Below, piece after piece: positions 31,583 through 41,286 of a stretch of DNA of 64,000 bases. A program made the position numbers and the translations under genes. This DNA is from Saccharomycodes ludwigii (lineage: Eukaryota; Ascomycota; Saccharomycetes; Saccharomycodales; Saccharomycodaceae): positions 2,101,682 to 2,165,681 of the forward strand of contig NC_060201.1 in the NCBI RefSeq assembly GCF_020623625.1. The letters run 5' to 3'. Under the pieces are notes generated by a model, which did no database searches, was not told the DNA's origin, and saw only the letters and a list, made by a program, of their open reading frames with translations. Position 1 is the stretch's first letter, and each line of letters begins with the position of its first letter.

Positions 31583-34345
31583 ATGTCATATACAAATAAT
31601 TTTCAAAATCTAAACCAAAGTACTGCAGTTTGTCGAAATAGTACTACAAAAATTTATGTTCAACATAATAGTAAAAAAGTAAATAATAATGATAATACGT
31701 TAAATTTATCATCTAATGAAGTATCACCAGCACAAGCAACTTCTTCTTCCTCTTCCAATTTACTTAATATACCCGATAATTTATTTTTAACTCAGGATAA
31801 AATTGAGTCCGTACCGCCGACAAGCAAATTAAGTCCCAATGGCAAAAGAAACGCATCTGAAGATTCAGCTATATCATCTACTCCTAGCACGTCATCAGCA
31901 ACATCAACTAGCCACAAGAATATAAATAACAGCAAAGATTTTAAATCAATATCAGCTGCTTCAAGGAAGAAGAAAATAATGCTATATTGTAATAATACGA
32001 ATAATGCTGGCTGTGGTACCATTTCATCTAATTACAGCGATAATAATTCTGGAGAAATATTTTCTACTTCAAACACGCCTAGTAATAATACTGTTTCCAA
32101 TACCAATTCTACAGCTACCACTACTACTAATCTTAGGAAGAACACTTGGTCAAAATTATCTATTAAAAGATCATTTCCAAATTTGTTAACTGGTAGTTCT
32201 CATAATGTTACTAATAGCAACAGTGATATATCCCTAAATAGGAGATTTAAATCAGGCTTGAACTCGTTGGGAAATAATATTGATGGTGGTGTTCATAGCA
32301 GCGCAAATAGCAATGATATTGATGAACACGATTATAGTTTTATTTCTTCGCCTATAGCATATTCGCCTGTATCGCCATCTTCATCGCCTATTACCAATAT
32401 TTCATCCACAGCATACTTACAAGATAACCTTAATGGTAACATCAGCCAAGAAGATAATTATAAAGGCTCGATATTGGTTAGTGTTAGAGTTAAGCCAGAT
32501 TTAAAAAAGAGTATAAATTCTAATAATAATAATAATAGTAAGAGCGAGTTGAAACTACCTTGGTATATCGAAAATAACAATAACATAATAGGATACAAAG
32601 ATTACGGTGGATTTAAACTAGATAATATATTCCCTCCCAATTGTAATAATAATGATATTTATAATTGTATAGGGGCTCCTATGATCAATAGGCTATTTCA
32701 AGGGTTTAATTGTACGATGTTTGCTTACGGCTGTACTGGCAGTGGTAAGACATACACAATGACAGGTGATTCTGTTGAACCTGGTTTGATTCCTATGGCT
32801 GCAGACCATTTGTTTCACATGATAGAAGAGTTTTCAAAAATCAACACACAAGGCGATAATGCAGAGGAATTAATGGGTTATAAAGTTAAAGTTTCATATT
32901 TGGAATTATATAATGAAAAAGTCTATGATTTATTAACCGAGGAGGAGACTGGTGCCAATAATAAAATGAAAAACAGTAATACACCTCGTCAAGATTTGAA
33001 ATTGAGAGATGATACAGAGTACGGGATTAGGGTAATTGGGTTAAGCGAACATGAAGTCAACAACACAGGTGAAATAATGGAATGGATTAATATGGGGAAT
33101 AATAATAGAAAATTTGGAAGTACAGACTATAATTTAAGAAGTTCCAGATCACATTGTATTGTATTGATTAGATTATTTCAAACTGCTATGAATGGTCAAG
33201 GAACGAAATGTTGTACTTTGTCATTGTGTGATTTAGCAGGGTCAGAAAAGGCTAATATCAGTAATACAAATACTATGAGTAATAATCTATTTATGTCATC
33301 ACCTTTTTCACCTAACGGAGTGAATTATGATACTACTGGTACCAACAGTACTAATACTGCTACCACTAATAACAACGTAAATTACTCCTCTCCCAACGTA
33401 AATGGCAATTATTTTACCGATGATGATAGTAGTAATGGTTGCAGTGTTTTAAATACACCTAGTTTAAGTAATAGAAGAAAGGAGGGTTCATTTATTAATA
33501 AATCATTATTGGCTTTAAGCACAGTAATATCCAAATTATCGAATAATAAATATGATAATAATAATTCGGATTTGTCACACATACCTTATAGAGACTCTAA
33601 ATTAACCAGATTATTACAACCTTCATTAAGTGGGCAAAGTATTATTACCACCATTTGTACTGTTGATACATGGAACACGAGGGCTACTGCAGAAACCCTG
33701 AGCACCTTAAGATTTGCCTCAAGGGCTAAAAATATTGAAATGGTGGTGAGTAAAAGAAATTTGATAGCCAATAATAATTCGAATCCTCATACAAATGATT
33801 TTGTTAACAAAAAACAAGTTAAAATGATTAATTTTTTACAAGAGAAATTGTACGAGCGGGAATTAGAATTAAAGGATCTGAGAAGCAATACCAATGCTAA
33901 TAATAATAAAGTTTCAATTAATAATAAATACTTGACATGTTTTGATGATTTTACCAACGAAAAGGATTTAATTTTTAATAAAATATTGAATGAGTTACCA
34001 CAATATGAAAAGGAAATTATCACCAACAAGTTTTTAGAGATGAGTATGGAATTAGAAGAACTGAGAAGTTATCACAACACCGTCATTGACACCAGTATGG
34101 CTGCCAATAGACATACTATAATTACTACCGATACTAGCAATATTAATAATAATATACCATCTCTAAATAGCTCAATTTATGATGATAGTAATTCTAAATT
34201 ATTTAGCCCCAAAGAACATGCTAATAGAGTATACGAATTATTAAGGGAACAGGAAAACGAAATTATAGAATTGAAAAGGTTATTGACAAGGAAAGATAAA
34301 ATGATAGCTGCTTTACAAACATTAAATAAAACAATGAATAAATAA
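31583..34345 (+). CDS. KIP2: Kinesin motor Kip2
   Basis: A plus-end-directed kinesin that promotes growth of cytoplasmic microtubules and carries dynein and Bik1 to their tips. From the first ATG in this frame it has 920 residues (S. cerevisiae 706). About 300 residues of Ser/Asn-rich sequence precede the motor. Motor motifs: FAYGCTGSGKTYTMTGD (P-loop, about residue 380), LRSSRSHCIV (switch I), DLAGSEKANIS (switch II, about 550), EGSFINKSLLALSTVI and HIPYRDSKLTRLLQPSLSG. About 75 Asn/Ser/Thr residues (about 556-630) are inserted between switch II and EGSFINKS. A coiled-coil-like tail follows. It corresponds to YPL155C. The true start is probably 31149, across the A12 run. Confidence 0.92.
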   Translation: MSYTNNFQNLNQSTAVCRNSTTKIYVQHNSKKVNNNDNTLNLSSNEVSPAQATSSSSSNLLNIPDNLFLTQDKIESVPPTSKLSPNGKRNASEDSAISSTPSTSSATSTSHKNINNSKDFKSISAASRKKKIMLYCNNTNNAGCGTISSNYSDNNSGEIFSTSNTPSNNTVSNTNSTATTTTNLRKNTWSKLSIKRSFPNLLTGSSHNVTNSNSDISLNRRFKSGLNSLGNNIDGGVHSSANSNDIDEHDYSFISSPIAYSPVSPSSSPITNISSTAYLQDNLNGNISQEDNYKGSILVSVRVKPDLKKSINSNNNNNSKSELKLPWYIENNNNIIGYKDYGGFKLDNIFPPNCNNNDIYNCIGAPMINRLFQGFNCTMFAYGCTGSGKTYTMTGDSVEPGLIPMAADHLFHMIEEFSKINTQGDNAEELMGYKVKVSYLELYNEKVYDLLTEEETGANNKMKNSNTPRQDLKLRDDTEYGIRVIGLSEHEVNNTGEIMEWINMGNNNRKFGSTDYNLRSSRSHCIVLIRLFQTAMNGQGTKCCTLSLCDLAGSEKANISNTNTMSNNLFMSSPFSPNGVNYDTTGTNSTNTATTNNNVNYSSPNVNGNYFTDDDSSNGCSVLNTPSLSNRRKEGSFINKSLLALSTVISKLSNNKYDNNNSDLSHIPYRDSKLTRLLQPSLSGQSIITTICTVDTWNTRATAETLSTLRFASRAKNIEMVVSKRNLIANNNSNPHTNDFVNKKQVKMINFLQEKLYERELELKDLRSNTNANNNKVSINNKYLTCFDDFTNEKDLIFNKILNELPQYEKEIITNKFLEMSMELEELRSYHNTVIDTSMAANRHTIITTDTSNINNNIPSLNSSIYDDSNSKLFSPKEHANRVYELLREQENEIIELKRLLTRKDKMIAALQTLNKTMNK

Positions 34346-35014
34346 TCACATTAGCTTTTTTTTTTTTTTATTTTTTTTTTATTTTTTTACATTTTTTTTT
34401 TTTTTTTTTTTTAAACATTTTTATTAATTAGTTTTATGATGATCATAAATGATCTCATTTTCTTGACAATTTCATCATATCTTTCCTAACTATAGTTAGG
34501 GAAATGATTTGCTTAGTTGTTGAATTCAATACTAACCTTTCATGGAATATATATGAAACATGTTTGATTTAACTGAATTAGGATAGAGGAACAAAATGGT
34601 TGGTTTAATTTGTTGCTAGGTTAAGGGGGGAAATAAAAGAAAAAAAGGCATGGTTTCGAAGAGATTCTAAAACAGTTCTATTACCATTTTAATACTTCCC
34701 CTTTTTTTTTTTTTTTTCTCTCGAACCAACAAGATTTGTTTTGTTTATTATTGATCAATTTCTTTAAAAAAAAACGCGAAGACAAAAAAAAAAAAATATT
34801 ATCAAAACTTACCAAGAAATTATCAATATAAAAACAAAATGCTATTTCATATCTTTAAGTTTAATTTCTTATAATCAATCTTTATTTTTTTTTTTTACCT
34901 GCTCTAACATATATATATGTATATTTTCCCCTCAATTTCTTTTTAGTTCTAAAGGTGAAAGGAAAAAAAAAAAAAAAAAGGAGATAAAAAGAACAAGTAA
35001 AGAAAATAAAATAA
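34346..35014. promoter_or_regulatory. PRM4 promoter region
   Basis: No gene is seen. T runs at about 34359-34411 follow KIP2. A perfect 16-bp palindrome (CCTAACTATAGTTAGG) lies at 34485-34500 and a pheromone-response-type octamer at 34553-34560. A T run near 34703-34717 and an A run near 34963-34979 follow. Confidence 0.45.
34553..34560 (+). promoter_or_regulatory. Candidate pheromone-response element (Ste12)
   Basis: ATGAAACA, the S. cerevisiae Ste12 core, about 455 bp upstream of PRM4. PRM4 is named for pheromone induction through Ste12 in S. cerevisiae. A single site is weaker than the usual pair. Confidence 0.4.
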
Positions 35015-35995
35015 ATGCTATTCAAGAAATCGTCATCATCATCTGTTGTCACTACTAACAAAATTAATAAGAGGAAAATTTTCAAATCTAAAATTATATC
35101 AACCACATTAACTTTGGTAACAATATTGCTGTTTATATTTTTAACCTCGAATGAATTAAGCGGTTGGATTAACAACATTGAAGCTTCAATACATCAAATA
35201 GTTACATATAAGAATACAAGTAGTACTCTCACTGATAACGGAAATGATGTGCATGAACAAATGGAACAAAATCCAGCTACTGTAGCAAATACCAACACGG
35301 AACATGCTAAAGATACAAATACCAATAAAGAAGAGAAGAATAGTATTTTAGATAGTAAAAAGTTAATCAATAATGATGAGATTTTATCAAATCAACAAGT
35401 TATTGATCATGAGATTAATTCTATATTGACTACCATAAAAGCAACAACCATTAAATCTTCTTTACCGACGCCAGAAATGATGGGTAAGAAATTTCCAGGT
35501 GAAATACCTCCCACGCAACCCCATAGTACTAAAACATTGGTAAAATCAACCATTACAGAATACAAGCATAATGACGATTTTGATCCAATGATTTCATTTC
35601 ATGAAATTATAAATACATCACCTGTAGTGATTTTTTGCAAATTTGGTAGTAAAGATTGCGAATATTTAACAAATTTATTAAATTCAGAATACGAGATAAC
35701 ACCTCAACCCATAGTAGTTGAGTTAAATAAACATAAACATGGCAAACTATTACAAGACTATATTCAAAATAACAAACTAATTGTTTATGGTGAAACATTA
35801 CAAGGTCTAAACTATGATAATGAACTTTTATTGGACGTTCCTTATTTGTTTATAAATGGTGCTTCCATCATTAATAGAGGTATTTCCCATGATATCAAGA
35901 AGCTACATAAGAACAATCAATTGTTGGACAGGTTTAATCATTATGCTAGTGATAATGTCTCATTTAAGCGTATCGGAAGTCCATCAAATAACTAA
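35015..35995 (+). CDS. PRM4: Prm4-type membrane protein with glutaredoxin-like domain
   Basis: A 326-residue type II membrane protein: basic N-terminus, one transmembrane segment at about 27-45, a disordered Thr/Asn/Lys stalk, then a glutaredoxin-like domain at about 190-326. The domain resembles S. cerevisiae Grx6/Grx7 of the ER/Golgi: FDPMISFHEIINTSPVVIF, VELNKHKHGKLLQDYI, the cis-Pro loop DVPYLFING (Pro276) and a PSNN tail. The Grx6 active site CKYS aligns with S212-K213-D214-C215, so the usual nucleophile is Ser and a Cys sits at the fourth position; another Cys is at 208. Position between KIP2 and TGS1, and orientation, match PRM4 (YPL156C), a pheromone-regulated predicted membrane protein. 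It is convergent with TGS1 at a 61-bp gap. Confidence 0.82.
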   Translation: MLFKKSSSSSVVTTNKINKRKIFKSKIISTTLTLVTILLFIFLTSNELSGWINNIEASIHQIVTYKNTSSTLTDNGNDVHEQMEQNPATVANTNTEHAKDTNTNKEEKNSILDSKKLINNDEILSNQQVIDHEINSILTTIKATTIKSSLPTPEMMGKKFPGEIPPTQPHSTKTLVKSTITEYKHNDDFDPMISFHEIINTSPVVIFCKFGSKDCEYLTNLLNSEYEITPQPIVVELNKHKHGKLLQDYIQNNKLIVYGETLQGLNYDNELLLDVPYLFINGASIINRGISHDIKKLHKNNQLLDRFNHYASDNVSFKRIGSPSNN

Positions 35996-36017
35996 TTAGT
36001 GTAAAATTATATGTACT

Positions 36018-36058
36018 ATTTATTTATTTATTTGTTTGTTTGTTTGTTTGTTTGTTTT
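36018..36058. repeat. TTTA/TTTG tetranucleotide repeat
   Basis: Three TTTA units followed by about six TTTG units in the short convergent gap between PRM4 and TGS1, reaching the TGS1 stop codon. Confidence 0.8.
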
Positions 36059-36956
36059 AAAAAACAATGTCTTCCCCCCACATACATAAGAGTCCCTTTA
36101 AATAACCATTACTCTTAACATATATAATTCTACATCTGGTGTCTTTATCAAAGACCTTTTCTGTGATTTCAGATAGCTGTACTAAATTTGAGTTTTTAGG
36201 TAGAAATAGTACGATATTTTTACTAAATTTTTTAAAACTCATCAAAATATTAGTTAATCCACCACCAAAGCCGTTTAAATTTTTTTCTAAATCATAATAT
36301 TCACTCAGTAAATATTCAGGACCACCCCAAGGCGGTGAACTGAACACACACCCTACGCAATTACCTGTTTGATTTAAAAGATTTAATAGATCATCCTCTT
36401 TTTTAAACCAATCACCGTATTTCAATAAAACTCTATCTTGAACGTTATACAATTCACTGTTTTTATAGGTACAATACAAATGCTCAATATTATTGTCTAC
36501 ACCTATACAATTGGGGAATTTTTTGGCGAACTGTATTGTATTACCACCACCACCGCAACAGCAATCAATAATAATAGTTTTGTTTAAATCTTTTTTGGAA
36601 TTTAATAGACAGGAATATATATAGTCTGCGATAAACAAAGAAATATCTTCTGGGGTAACGCTGTACCATAATTCATCAGTCATATACAAACAACACGATT
36701 TATTAGTTTGTAATTTACTAAAAATGGTATACCTGTTTAAATAATATTTATATATTCTTGCATCTTGTTTAGACAATGATTTACTGTTGGATATTCCAGT
36801 TTCAGTATTATTAAATCTACTTTTGATTTTTTTATCAGTTATTTTCAAGGATTCTGGATCGAAGTTATACTGTAATAGATTTATGATATCTAAAAGTTCA
36901 TTTTCATCAAAGATTATAAGTTTAGATAGGAAATCTTTTAATTCGAAATGATTCAT
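36057..36956 (-). CDS. TGS1: Trimethylguanosine synthase Tgs1
   Basis: Converts the m7G cap of snRNAs, snoRNAs and telomerase RNA to the trimethyl cap in the nucleolus. The 299-residue protein (S. cerevisiae 315) is a Rossmann methyltransferase. DELWYSVTPE is at about 94-103, the SAM-binding DCCCGGGGNT at 131-140, GVDNN at about 152-156 and the catalytic SPPWGGPEY at 207-215. The trailing half has the conserved LFLPKNSN block. It corresponds to YPL157W, in the expected orientation opposite to its neighbours. Confidence 0.97.
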   Translation of the reverse strand: MNHFELKDFLSKLIIFDENELLDIINLLQYNFDPESLKITDKKIKSRFNNTETGISNSKSLSKQDARIYKYYLNRYTIFSKLQTNKSCCLYMTDELWYSVTPEDISLFIADYIYSCLLNSKKDLNKTIIIDCCCGGGGNTIQFAKKFPNCIGVDNNIEHLYCTYKNSELYNVQDRVLLKYGDWFKKEDDLLNLLNQTGNCVGCVFSSPPWGGPEYLLSEYYDLEKNLNGFGGGLTNILMSFKKFSKNIVLFLPKNSNLVQLSEITEKVFDKDTRCRIIYVKSNGYLKGLLCMWGEDIVF

Positions 36957-37055
36957 TTATAGTTTGTCGATGGTGTATTTTTACAAGTTTTTCGGTTTAT
37001 GTGAGTGTTTGTTTGATGACGGAAGCATTTTAATCTTATGGGGGATGAAAACGTT

Positions 37056-37058
<3 letters not shown>

Positions 37059-37091
<33 letters not shown>
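37059..37091. repeat. T33 homopolymer
   Basis: An uninterrupted run of 33 T, upstream of TGS1. It is one of the two longest homopolymers in the window. Confidence 0.8.
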
Positions 37092-37338
37092 CTTTTTCTT
37101 TTTTGGAAAAAAAGATTTTAAATGGATTGTGCATCTGTAACTTATTGAAACCTGTACATTTTAGATTTAGATGTAATTAAAAGAAGAACGAAAAAGAAAG
37201 AAAAAAAAAAAAAAAGCTGGGTTTTTTTCCCTTTTTGGTAAAAGAACAAAAAAAGAGTGCAAGAATTAATAATATAGATGGGAATTGGCGGCTAAATAAA
37301 AAAAAAAAACCATAATTTGTTATTATTTATTACTATCT

Positions 37339-37440
37339 AAAATATTGCTGGTGTTTTTTTTCTTTTTTTTTTTGATTCAGATCTGCGATGAACTTTTTAA
37401 AAAAAAAAAAAAAGATAAACAAAACACCAGCAATATTTAT
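37339..37440. repeat. Inverted repeat able to form a long hairpin
   Basis: The left arm (from 37340) reads AAATATTGCTGGTGTTTT and the right arm (ending about 37438) is its exact reverse complement, 18 bp. Inside, a T tract faces an A tract and lengthens the imperfect stem to about 40 bp per side. The centre (about 37373-37395) contains CAGATCTG. The element lies midway in the TGS1-AIM44 spacer. Confidence 0.8.
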
Positions 37441-37806
37441 TATTACCAAATTACTAAATTAATTAAAGCTCAGCAAATCAATCCATCTTAACTAAATAAT
37501 ATCTATATATAAGATCAAAATATATAAATAAGCAAAAGAGAAATTCAAATCTTTAAACAAAAATCTAAAGGGGGGGAAAAAAAAAAAAGAAAAAAAAAAA
37601 AAGTTAATTATATAAATAAATAAATAAATATATATACGTAAACAAAATAACAATCTTAAAACTTTTTTAGTTTCTATTTTACTCTTTATTCCTTTTCCAT
37701 TCTTCCTATTTTTAAAAAAAAAACACACACACACACAAGCACTCAGCTGGAAAAAGAAAAAAAAAAAAACAAAAAAAAAACCCCAATATAATAAATAAAA
37801 GTACAA

Positions 37807-40800
37807 ATGAGAGAACCAATTAGAACAAAAACAAAATCTTTTTCTGGCACTCAAAGTGATTTCAAATTCCCTACACAAATATCCGGTATTGAAGACCTAA
37901 AAGATTCATTAACTTCACCCAGGTCAAGATTAATACCCAATTGCTCAACGAATAATAAATATTATATGAGTAACCATTATTTACTAAACGCAGTCGTGTC
38001 TGCTCAAATGTTAACCCATAATCCAATTGATGAAAAGAGACCTGTTGTAGATGTGGTTAAAAAGAAAAATAACAGTAGAACCAAAAAGAAACTGATTAAT
38101 ACTACCGTTGTCAATGACAACACGAAAGCCCCTGCTAATATTTCCACCGACACCAGCCAAACAAATAATTGTATAAATGACAAACTACAAACTATAAGCA
38201 ATGTTCCCAGAGGAAACAGTTTTAAAAGACTAAACAGCACTAGATATAGTAACAGTATAAGGAGAATGAGTAGCACGAGAAGTAATAATAATAGCACTTA
38301 TACTCGTTACCATAACATGAGTTCTAGCAGAAGAAGACTATCCCAAAAAAATTCAAATATAATATTAAAAGCTACTTTGGACGAATCAAAGAGCGAAACA
38401 TCAAATGGTACAAAATATACCACAAACAGTTCCTTGGGCAGTTATTCATTTGCCAATATTTCCGATAATACAACGGAAAATTTATTATCTTCACCAAAAT
38501 CGAAAAAGAGTAGTGATGCTCCAAGTAGTAATGTTAGTAGTAACAATAAACTAAAATCAAATTCAATTAAAAGACAGACCACTGGGTTGGAAAGCAAGTC
38601 ATCACTTTCGACAAATGTCTCATCACAACAAGCACAAGATTTAAAAAAAACGGAAAGTTCGATAGAAGATGAAAAAAACGAATATCCCATTACTACTAAA
38701 CGCAATACCTCTGGTATTTACAAAACTTTTAGTTCCTATCGTTCAATGATGAGCTCTAATAGTTTGATATCTGATTTAGGCAGTGAACCAGAAATTTTTA
38801 ATGCTCCAGAAACCAAACCTTCTATCTTAGGATTAAATAAAATTACCGAAGATATGGTACAAACCGATTTTTATGTCAATGAAGAAAGAGAAGAAGAAAA
38901 AAGAGAAGAAGAAAAAGGAGAAGAAAAAGGAGAAGAAAAAGAAGAAAAAGAAGATGAAAAAGAAAAAAATAAGAGAGAAAAACAGAAAAAAGGGGAAGAG
39001 AAAGAAATAGACAATGTCAATACCCCTAAACTTATGTCTAGTATCTCCGCTAAGCCATCCGTAGTAAGGATAAGACAGAAACCTAGTATGAATAATAGAA
39101 GTTTAACAGAACGTTCATCAAACGCTGCTACCAATAGATATGCTTCGACTGTTATTAATGCCAATAGTTTTACTAATAACGTTGCCAATATTAATGCAGC
39201 TACTGCTGATGACGATTTTGTTGTTATTAACTTAACTGATGAAGAGGGGTTAAATTACGATGCCAGTGAGAAACAGAGCACAATTACAAAGAATCCACTA
39301 TGCAAATTGAAAAGATCCAAAGCTATTCGTTGCAAAGGTGGTTTATTAAGATACTTTATGAAATTTGGCACCTTCACCAAAAAAAGATTAAAAAAATTGA
39401 AATTAGTTATTAGTAAAACATTGCATCGCACAAAGAGGAAATCTAAACAGTTTTCAAGGTCACCCTCTACTATATCTAGACGCAAAACCAGCGAAAAGAC
39501 CCAACAATTCAAAACCACAAACCATTTACAAAGAGCCAATAATAATTTATTTTACGGTGCAGGTGGTAATAATAATATTAAAAGAAGCATGTCAACATTG
39601 TTAAGTCATTCAACCAATTCAGTGGGTAGGAACATGAGCCAGCTGCTTAATTCCTCTGCCCAATCAATTGCAAGAAATGATACTAGTGTCACCAATAGTA
39701 CCAACAATAACCTCAATACCAATATTATACATCACACTAGTTTTAAAAGAACGTCATTAAGAAGATCTCCATCATCTATTAAAAGAGCTGTTTCTATATT
39801 AGGATCCAATAGCGTTTTAAATCGTACTGAAACAATAAGTACTGCTACTTTGAACAATATCAATAACAATAATATTCCATTATCAGACTCTAGAGCCAAT
39901 TCTATAACTTCTTCTGTCGCATCCAGTGCTGTGGGCAAGTTTAATCAATCGAGACCAACATTGAGATTAAATACTTATCTTCCATCAGTCGTTTCTGCTA
40001 GATCACCATCTGTTGTTGTGCAAAATAAGGTTATACCATTGGAATCTTTCCATGAAGAAATGGAAGATGACATGGTTGAAGCAAGGAAGACATTAATGCT
40101 AAATAAAAAAACTGATTTACTGTTTAAACCAAATATTATTATCAATAATATCACTGAAGAGGAAGAAGAAGAAGAGGAGAAGGAGGAGGAAGAAGAAGAG
40201 GAGGAGAAGGAGGAGGAAGAAGAAGAGGAGGAGAAGGAGGAGGAAGAAGAAAAAGAGGAGAAGGAAGAGAAAGAAGAAAAAGAAAAAGAAGAAAAGGAAG
40301 AAAAAGGAGGACAAAAAGAGGAATACATTATAAATACCGACAAGATGGCTAGATACAAATCACAATCAATTTTTCAATCCGAACACTCCTCTATTATCAA
40401 TGTTTCTGAATTTGAAGACGCTTTAAGTTCCCAGAACTTATTTTTACCAGAAGATGAACAATTTGATTTCACAAATGTTCCAACTATTACCGACTTTACT
40501 GACATTAAAGATGAATTAACTGCTATTAATCAAATGAAATTTAACAATGAATGTAATGAACTGGATGATAATGAAAGTGATATTGAAATCATTGGTGAAC
40601 TTACTCACAAAAGAGCGGCAAGCTCATATTATTCTGTTATGCCAGATATTTTTAAAGAAGAAAATGAAATTGTCAGTGATAATACTAATCCAGATACATT
40701 GGTTGCTGACAACATAACCACTGAAGAAGAACAAGAAGAAAACCATATGACTTATTCAGAAAAAGAAAAATCTGAATATGCAGATATGTTGAAAAATTAT

Positions 40801-41139
40801 TTAACAAAAATCATACAAAATCGTATTTTATTACAATTGAAAATATCTGTTTTAGAAAACAATAATGAAGCAAATGAACAAGTACAAGCTTTAATACATC
40901 AAGCTATGGGGAGTGACTATGAAGGTTCTACTCAAAATGAAAGCAACACTGATATTGAATGTTACGATTTAACTGATGACAAGTATACCCATGCTATCTG
41001 TGATATAAAGGGCAACGAATCGATCTATGATAACGAGGAAGAATACATTTTGAAAATGAAAACTAGTACCACCAGTTTTGTCAAAGCGGCAAGTTTAAGA
41101 GCATCTGATAGTTTTAAAAGGACTTTAACAGTTAGATAG
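37807..41139 (+). CDS. AIM44: Bud-neck protein Aim44
   Basis: A largely disordered protein of 1110 residues (about 758 in S. cerevisiae). The yeast protein, also called Gps1, sits at the division site and helps keep Cdc42 from being reactivated there. Short blocks shared with it are spread along the length: PIRTKTKSFSGTQ at the N-terminus, YSFANISDNTT, LKRSKAIRCKGGLLRYF with its following basic segment (about 500-545), SPSVVVQNKVIPL, YADMLKNYLTKIIQNRILLQ, and a C-terminal AASLRASDSFKR. Two Glu/Lys tracts enlarge it (about 358-400 and 783-838). It corresponds to YPL158C. Confidence 0.9.
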   Translation: MREPIRTKTKSFSGTQSDFKFPTQISGIEDLKDSLTSPRSRLIPNCSTNNKYYMSNHYLLNAVVSAQMLTHNPIDEKRPVVDVVKKKNNSRTKKKLINTTVVNDNTKAPANISTDTSQTNNCINDKLQTISNVPRGNSFKRLNSTRYSNSIRRMSSTRSNNNSTYTRYHNMSSSRRRLSQKNSNIILKATLDESKSETSNGTKYTTNSSLGSYSFANISDNTTENLLSSPKSKKSSDAPSSNVSSNNKLKSNSIKRQTTGLESKSSLSTNVSSQQAQDLKKTESSIEDEKNEYPITTKRNTSGIYKTFSSYRSMMSSNSLISDLGSEPEIFNAPETKPSILGLNKITEDMVQTDFYVNEEREEEKREEEKGEEKGEEKEEKEDEKEKNKREKQKKGEEKEIDNVNTPKLMSSISAKPSVVRIRQKPSMNNRSLTERSSNAATNRYASTVINANSFTNNVANINAATADDDFVVINLTDEEGLNYDASEKQSTITKNPLCKLKRSKAIRCKGGLLRYFMKFGTFTKKRLKKLKLVISKTLHRTKRKSKQFSRSPSTISRRKTSEKTQQFKTTNHLQRANNNLFYGAGGNNNIKRSMSTLLSHSTNSVGRNMSQLLNSSAQSIARNDTSVTNSTNNNLNTNIIHHTSFKRTSLRRSPSSIKRAVSILGSNSVLNRTETISTATLNNINNNNIPLSDSRANSITSSVASSAVGKFNQSRPTLRLNTYLPSVVSARSPSVVVQNKVIPLESFHEEMEDDMVEARKTLMLNKKTDLLFKPNIIINNITEEEEEEEEKEEEEEEEEKEEEEEEEEKEEEEEKEEKEEKEEKEKEEKEEKGGQKEEYIINTDKMARYKSQSIFQSEHSSIINVSEFEDALSSQNLFLPEDEQFDFTNVPTITDFTDIKDELTAINQMKFNNECNELDDNESDIEIIGELTHKRAASSYYSVMPDIFKEENEIVSDNTNPDTLVADNITTEEEQEENHMTYSEKEKSEYADMLKNYLTKIIQNRILLQLKISVLENNNEANEQVQALIHQAMGSDYEGSTQNESNTDIECYDLTDDKYTHAICDIKGNESIYDNEEEYILKMKTSTTSFVKAASLRASDSFKRTLTVR
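38881..39008 (+). repeat. Coding GAA/AAA purine repeat in AIM44 (first)
   Basis: A nearly pure purine strand encoding Glu, Lys, Arg and Gly repeats of about 40 residues. Confidence 0.75.
40153..40318 (+). repeat. Coding GAA/GAG purine repeat in AIM44 (second)
   Basis: Tandem copies of a 24-30-bp GAA/GAG/AAG unit that encode EEEEEEK-type repeats for about 55 residues. Confidence 0.8.
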
Positions 41140-41169
41140 ATTTATTTATTTACCTATTATTATTATTAT

Positions 41170-41204
<35 letters not shown>

Positions 41205-41286
41205 TATCGGGTTTATACTAATTTTAAGCAATGTATTGTAACTTTTCACTTAGCTTTAGCGATATATATATATAAAAAAAAGAACA
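41140..41286. other. Convergent spacer AIM44 / MGL2 with T30 run
   Basis: A short ATT repeat passes into an uninterrupted T30 at 41172-41201, between two converging genes. It probably carries both 3' ends. Confidence 0.5.

Larger units (their letters stand above)
36957..37806. promoter_or_regulatory. Divergent promoter region TGS1 / AIM44
   Basis: No gene is seen. It contains a T33 run at 37059-37091, a purine tract near 37181-37215, a large inverted repeat (separate entry), G and A runs near 37570-37602 and a CA repeat near 37722-37737. Confidence 0.45.

Noticed and set aside
31440-31630. Intron in KIP2 using TACTAAC at 31570-31576
   Set aside because: No GTATGT-like 5' splice site upstream, and the A12 run explains the frame change more simply.
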